Shown in pieces: positions 60,225 to 64,000 of a stretch of DNA of 64,000 bases. Numbering within the stretch: position 1 is the first letter of the stretch; every line of letters starts with the position of its first letter. The position numbers and the translations under genes are program-made. This DNA is from Streptomyces sp. A1277 (GTDB lineage Bacteria; Actinomycetota; Actinomycetes; Streptomycetales; Streptomycetaceae), in NCBI RefSeq assembly GCF_004795015.1, contig NZ_SSBI01000018.1:1-64000 (forward strand), given 5' to 3'. The notes below the pieces were generated by a model. That model worked only from the letters and a program-made list of their open reading frames with translations, did not search any database and was not told the DNA's origin.

Positions 60225-61559
60225 TCAGGCCGCCGTCGCCAGTCTTTCGCGCGGGACGAAGCGCACGTGCGGGCGGCCCGGACGCAGGTCCACCTTCAGG
60301 CGCAGCCCGCCGACGCGGGCCAGCATCACGGCGACACCGATCGCCGCCACCAGGGACAGCGCGCCGCCGACCACCATGCCGGTGCGGGCGCCGTACGCGT
60401 CGCTGATCCAGCCGACGATCGGGGCGCCCACCGGCGTACCGCCGGCGAACACCATCATGTACAGGCTCATCACCCGGCCGCGCATGGCCGGATCGGCCGC
60501 CATCTGGACGCTGGTGTTGGCGCTGATGTTGGTCGTCAGGCCGATCATGCCGATCGGCACGAGCAGGATCGCGAACATCCATACGGACGGCGCGAGCGCC
60601 GCGATGATCTCCAGCAGGCCGAACGCCGTACCGGCGGCGACCAGCATCCGCAGCCGCGAGGAGCGGCGGCGGGCGGCGAGCAGCGCACCGGCCAGGGAGC
60701 CGGCCGCCATGAGGATGTTGAAGAACGAGTACATCCCGGCGCCGCCGTGGAAGATCTCGTCCGCGAAGGCCGTCAGCCAGATCGGGAAGTTGAAACCGAA
60801 CGTGCCGACGAAGCCGACCAGGACGATCGGCCAGACCAGCTCGGGACGGCCCGAGACGTAGCGCAGCCCCTCGCGGAGCTGGCCCTTGGCGCGCGGCACG
60901 ACGACGGCCTTGTGCAGCTCGCTCGTCCGCATCATCATCAGGCCGACCAGCGGCGCGAGGAACGACAGGCCGTTGAACATGAAGGCCCAGCCGCTGCCGA
61001 CCGTCGTGATCAGCACACCCGCGACGGCGGGACCGATGAGCCGGGCGGACTGGAAGTTCGCCGAGTTCAGGCTGACCGCGTTGCGCAGCTGGGCGGGGCC
61101 GACCATCTCGGAGACGAATGCCTGTCTGGCCGGGTTGTCCACGACGGTGACCATGCCGAGCAGGAACGCGATCAGGTAGACGTGCCACACCTGGACCACG
61201 CCGGAGAGCGTGAGGACCGCGAGCACGACGCCACAGGCGCCGAGGGCCGCCTGGCTGACGAGCAGGAGCTTGCGCTTCGGCAGCCGGTCGGCGATGACGC
61301 CGCCGTACAGGCCGAAGAGAAGCATCGGGAGGAACTGGAGTGCCGTGGTGATGCCGACGGCGGCGGCGGACCCGGTGAGGCTCAGGACGAGCCAGTCCTG
61401 CGTGATGCGGGACATCCAGGTACCGGTGTTGGAGATCACGGCGCCCGTTGCGAACAGGCGGTAGTTGCGGATCTTCAGCGACGAGAAGGTCCCGCCGGGC
61501 TTGCTCTCGTGGGTGGAAGTCGGTGCGGGGGCGGAGTCTGCTCCGGATCCCGTACTCAA
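60225..61559 (-). CDS. MFS transporter (enterobactin-exporter-like, MFS_3)
   Basis: 444-aa permease with about 12 membrane segments. LKIRNYRLFATGAVISNTGTWMSRITQDWLVLSLTGSAAAVGITTALQFLPMLLFG and GGVIADRLPKRKLLLVSQ (motif A) identify the MFS_3 group. DNPARQAFVSEMV is typical. The start is TTG at 61559, with GAGGAGG 9-10 nt upstream. It follows the MarR gene on the same strand, 97 bp away, and is probably controlled by it. Confidence 0.92.
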   Translation of the reverse strand: MSTGSGADSAPAPTSTHESKPGGTFSSLKIRNYRLFATGAVISNTGTWMSRITQDWLVLSLTGSAAAVGITTALQFLPMLLFGLYGGVIADRLPKRKLLLVSQAALGACGVVLAVLTLSGVVQVWHVYLIAFLLGMVTVVDNPARQAFVSEMVGPAQLRNAVSLNSANFQSARLIGPAVAGVLITTVGSGWAFMFNGLSFLAPLVGLMMMRTSELHKAVVVPRAKGQLREGLRYVSGRPELVWPIVLVGFVGTFGFNFPIWLTAFADEIFHGGAGMYSFFNILMAAGSLAGALLAARRRSSRLRMLVAAGTAFGLLEIIAALAPSVWMFAILLVPIGMIGLTTNISANTSVQMAADPAMRGRVMSLYMMVFAGGTPVGAPIVGWISDAYGARTGMVVGGALSLVAAIGVAVMLARVGGLRLKVDLRPGRPHVRFVPRERLATAA

Positions 61560-61655
61560 AAGGGTTCGCCTCCTCGGGCGTGGACTCTGTGCTGACTGAC
61601 GGGGATGCGGCGGCGGGGGCGGTGCGCCGGGTGCTGCCCGGCGCGTCCCCTTCCG

Positions 61656-62096
61656 CTACAGGTGGGCGAGCTTCTCCAGCACGGGCGCCGCGTTGCGCAG
61701 CGTCGCCCACTCGTCCTCGTCCAGACCTTCCGCGAGGGTGGTCAGCCAGGCGTTCCGCTTGTCGCGGCTCTCGGCGAGCATGGCCTCGGCCTGCTCGGTC
61801 TGGCTGACCATCTTCTGACGACGGTCATCGGGGTGCGGTTCCAGCCTGACCAGACCCTTCGATTCGAGCAACGCGACGATGCGGGTCATCGACGGCGGCT
61901 GTACGTGCTCCTTGCGGGCCAGCTCACCGGGAGTGGCCGAACCGCAACGGGCGAGTGTTCCGAGCACCGACATCTCGGTCGGGCTCAGCGACTCGTCGAC
62001 GCGCTGGTGCTTGAGGCGCCGGCCGAGCAGCATGACGGCGGAACGAAGGGAGCTCACGGCGGCGGCACTGTCGCTGTCGTGGATCAGGTCAGGCAT
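61656..62096 (-). CDS. MarR family regulator
   Basis: 146-aa MarR protein. Winged helix: LSPTEMSVLGTLARCGSATPGELARKEHVQPPSMTRIVALLESKGLVRLEPHPDDRRQKMVSQTEQ. It is the first gene of the MarR-MFS operon. Inverted repeats at 62102-62143 lie just upstream and are likely its own sites. Confidence 0.92.
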   Translation of the reverse strand: MPDLIHDSDSAAAVSSLRSAVMLLGRRLKHQRVDESLSPTEMSVLGTLARCGSATPGELARKEHVQPPSMTRIVALLESKGLVRLEPHPDDRRQKMVSQTEQAEAMLAESRDKRNAWLTTLAEGLDEDEWATLRNAAPVLEKLAHL

Positions 62097-62101
62097 GTTT
62101 G

Positions 62102-62143
62102 TTAGCGTAACTCATTACTTACCCTAAATACCACTTGGTGGTA
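62102..62143. promoter_or_regulatory. MarR operator region with two inverted repeats
   Basis: TTAGCGTAA (62102-62110) faces TTACCCTAA (62119-62127), an 8-of-9 inverted repeat. Next to it, TACCAC-TTG-GTGGTA (62129-62143) is perfect. AT-rich for this chromosome. They may bind the MarR protein and control both directions. Confidence 0.65.
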
Positions 62144-62240
62144 CACGCGCGAGAGCCGGATCACAATCGATCACCCGAACGAGTGAGTATGCGGCGGAAA
62201 ATCACGCACGGTGGGCCCGCGGGACGTAACCCTGCTTGCC

Positions 62241-62459
62241 ATGGGATCGACAGTGCTCAGCCTGCGCATAGACGGTGAGCTGCTCGACCGGCTCAAGCAG
62301 CACGCCGCCAAACGCGGAATGAGCGTCCAGGACTATGTGGTCCGGACGCTCATTCGCGACGACTTCGACGAGCGCTTCCAGGCGGCCGTCGACGAGACGG
62401 AGAAGTTCTACGGGATGGAGGTCCCGGCGGACGGGGTGCCGGCCGAGGAGGTCACCTGA
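62241..62459 (+). CDS. Ribbon-helix-helix protein (solo antitoxin-like)
   Basis: 72-aa RHH protein: TVLSLRIDGELLDRLKQHAAKRGMSVQDYVVRTLIRDDF, then an acidic C-terminus. It resembles the DNA-binding part of antitoxins, but no toxin gene is adjacent. The ATG at 62241 is chosen; the frame from 62211 adds residues without a ribosome site. It is convergent with the NCS2 gene. Confidence 0.78.
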   Translation: MGSTVLSLRIDGELLDRLKQHAAKRGMSVQDYVVRTLIRDDFDERFQAAVDETEKFYGMEVPADGVPAEEVT

Positions 62460-62487
62460 CCCCCGGGGCCGGCCCCGCACGCCGCCC

Positions 62488-63939
62488 TTACGTGAGGCCG
62501 AGCGCCGGCATCGTGTAGTAGAAGACGAAGACCGCCGACACCGCGTACATGGCCACCGGCACCTCGCGACCGCGCCCGGAGGCCAGCCGCAGCACGCTGA
62601 ACGCGATGAAGCCGATGCCGATGCCATTGGTGATCGAGTACGTGAACGGCATCATGACCATGGCGAGGAAGGCCGGGATCGCGAGCGTGAAGTCGCTCCA
62701 GTCGATGTCCCGCACGGAACCCGCGATGATCAGGAAGCCCACCGCCAGCAGGGCCGGGGTGGCCGCCTGCGAGGGGACCATGGTCGCCAGCGGCGTGAGG
62801 AACAGCGCCACCGTGAACAGCAGCCCCGTGACGATGCTCGCCAGGCCCGTACGGGCGCCCTCGCCGACGCCCGCCGTGGACTCCACGAAGCAGGTCGATG
62901 CGGAGGAGGAGCTCGCACCGCCCGCGGCGACGCCGATGCCGTCGACGAACAGCACCCGGTTGATGCCGGGGAAGTGGCCGTCCTTGTCGGTCAGCTTCGC
63001 CTCGTCGCCGACGCCGAGGATGGTGCCCATCGCGTCGAAGAAGCAGGACAGCAGCACGGTGAAGACGAACAGGATGCCGGTGAGGACGCCCACCTTGTGG
63101 AAGCCGCCGAACAGGCTGAAGTGACCGAGCAGCCCGAAGTCCGGGGTGGCGACCGGATTGCCCGGCCACTCCGGCACGGTCAGCCCCCACGCCTCGCCCG
63201 GCAGGTCGGCGACCGCGTTGATGATCAGCGCGAGGACGGTCATCGCCACGATGGAGATCAGGATCGCGCCCGGAACCCTGCGTACGATCAGCACGAGGGT
63301 GAGCAGCGCGCCGAGCACGAAGATCAGGACCGGCCAGCCGGTGAGGCGGCCGTCACCGCCGAGCTGGAGCGGGACGGTGGTCAGCGCCTTGTCGGGGATG
63401 CGCGAGACGAAACCCGAGTCCACCAGACCGATCAGCAGGATGAACAGGCCGATGCCGATCGCGATGCCCTTGCGCAGCGAGCCCGGTACGGCGTTCATCA
63501 CGCGTTCCCGCAGTCCGGTCGCGACCAGCAGCATGACCACGATGCCCGCGAGGACGACCATGCCCATGGCGTCGGGCCACGTCATCCGGGGGGCGAGCTG
63601 GAGGGCGACGACGGTGTTGACGCCGAGGCCCGCGGCCAGCGCGATCGGCACGTTGCCGATGACGCCCATGAGCAGGGTGGAGAACGCGGCGGTCAGCACG
63701 GTCGCGGTGACCAGCTGGCCGTGGTTGAGGTAGTTCTCGTTGATGTCCTTCGCGCTGCCCAGGATGATCGGGTTCAGCACGATGATGTAGGCCATCGCGA
63801 AGAAGGTCGCGAATCCGCCGCGGACCTCGCGGGCTACCGACGACTTCCGCTCGGAGATCTTGAAGAAACGGTCCAGGCCGCCGGTGGGCTGAGGAGCCGG
63901 GGGCGTGGCGTCGACCGGAGCGGTGGCCGAGGGGGACAT
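62488..63939 (-). CDS. NCS2 family purine permease (AzgA/PbuG-like)
   Basis: 483-aa guanine/hypoxanthine-type permease with about 13-14 membrane segments. FFKISERKSSVAREVRGGFATFFAMAYIIVLNP and GLGVNTVVALQLAPRMTWPDAMGMVVLAG are AzgA-like. SCFFDAMGTILGVGDEAKLTDKDGHFPGINRVLFVDGIGVAAGGASSSSASTCFVESTAGVGEGARTGL is the substrate-binding region. ATG at 63939; upstream sequence to the window edge is too short to judge promoters. Confidence 0.94.
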   Translation of the reverse strand: MSPSATAPVDATPPAPQPTGGLDRFFKISERKSSVAREVRGGFATFFAMAYIIVLNPIILGSAKDINENYLNHGQLVTATVLTAAFSTLLMGVIGNVPIALAAGLGVNTVVALQLAPRMTWPDAMGMVVLAGIVVMLLVATGLRERVMNAVPGSLRKGIAIGIGLFILLIGLVDSGFVSRIPDKALTTVPLQLGGDGRLTGWPVLIFVLGALLTLVLIVRRVPGAILISIVAMTVLALIINAVADLPGEAWGLTVPEWPGNPVATPDFGLLGHFSLFGGFHKVGVLTGILFVFTVLLSCFFDAMGTILGVGDEAKLTDKDGHFPGINRVLFVDGIGVAAGGASSSSASTCFVESTAGVGEGARTGLASIVTGLLFTVALFLTPLATMVPSQAATPALLAVGFLIIAGSVRDIDWSDFTLAIPAFLAMVMMPFTYSITNGIGIGFIAFSVLRLASGRGREVPVAMYAVSAVFVFYYTMPALGLT

Positions 63940-64000
63940 GTATGACCTCAGTCGTACGTAGAGGGGGATAAAAGTGGTCAGCTTTGGACGTTCACACGAA

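Noticed and set aside
59584..61710. 708-codon frame on the minus strand over the aldo/keto reductase and MFS genes
   Set aside because: A shadow frame in the wrong phase of two well-supported genes; Arg/Pro-rich and crosses a strong terminator hairpin.

Overview
This window is a piece of high-GC actinobacterial chromosome, almost certainly Streptomyces. The evidence is the very high third-position GC, frequent GTG/TTG starts, many ATGA/GTGA start-stop overlaps, a complete conservon operon (sensor, roadblock, DUF742, GTPase, P450s), XRE/DUF397 pairs, a DmdR1-type iron regulator and a DasR-type operator. From memory, dmdR1, the SIS gene, pdxH, the citrate-synthase-like gene, the 4-coumarate:CoA-ligase-like gene and serC correspond to neighbouring loci of the S. 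coelicolor core chromosome. I could not run an alignment.

Layout. 1-11.2 kb: an ABC exporter pair, an alpha/beta hydrolase behind a possible LexA box, the iron regulator dmdR1 divergent from a sugar-phosphate SIS gene with a DasR-like site between them, a PAS/GAF sensor protein, pdxH, a citrate-synthase-like gene, a lone type II thioesterase and a GNAT. A possible small structured transcription unit (7485-7712) lies between the PAS gene and pdxH.

11.3-22.9 kb: an acyl-CoA catabolic cluster on the minus strand: TIGR03084 protein, AtuA-like protein, biotin-dependent carboxylase beta and alpha subunits, acyl-CoA dehydrogenase, 4CL-like ligase, then enoyl-CoA hydratase and TetR. The parts match an acyclic-terpene/leucine-type pathway. 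The two promoters carry nearly identical 26-bp sites. A methyltransferase gene on the other strand interrupts the cluster.

23-30 kb: an MFS drug exporter with a divergent HxlR regulator and a perfect inverted repeat between them, an EamA exporter, a Phd/VapC-type toxin-antitoxin pair, and a large FAD/Fe-S oxidoreductase. 30-35.5 kb: a conservon whose two P450s look like a CYP157/CYP154 pair; the first lacks the K-helix ExxR arginine. 35.6-40.3 kb: serC, a Uma2 protein, a GNAT, an F420-type oxidoreductase, a secreted repeat protein and an SGNH hydrolase.

40.3-48.4 kb: accessory DNA. It begins with a lower-GC patch of small unknown membrane proteins and an excisionase-like HTH protein, then regulators, a wHTH protein, an XRE/DUF397 pair and a chloramphenicol-acetyltransferase-like gene. 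48.5-57.9 kb: a duplicated-domain lipoprotein, an aldo/keto reductase with a LuxR-type regulator, a TetR/hydrolase pair with two palindromes, a decaying VOC locus (frameshift, gene remnant and 35-bp tandem repeats), an EEP-family protein, and a TetR-DUF4166-SRPBCC operon behind two identical-core palindromes. 58-64 kb: prolyl aminopeptidase, aldo/keto reductase, an MFS/MarR pair, an RHH protein and an NCS2 purine permease.

I saw no rRNA, tRNA, CRISPR array or intact insertion sequence.
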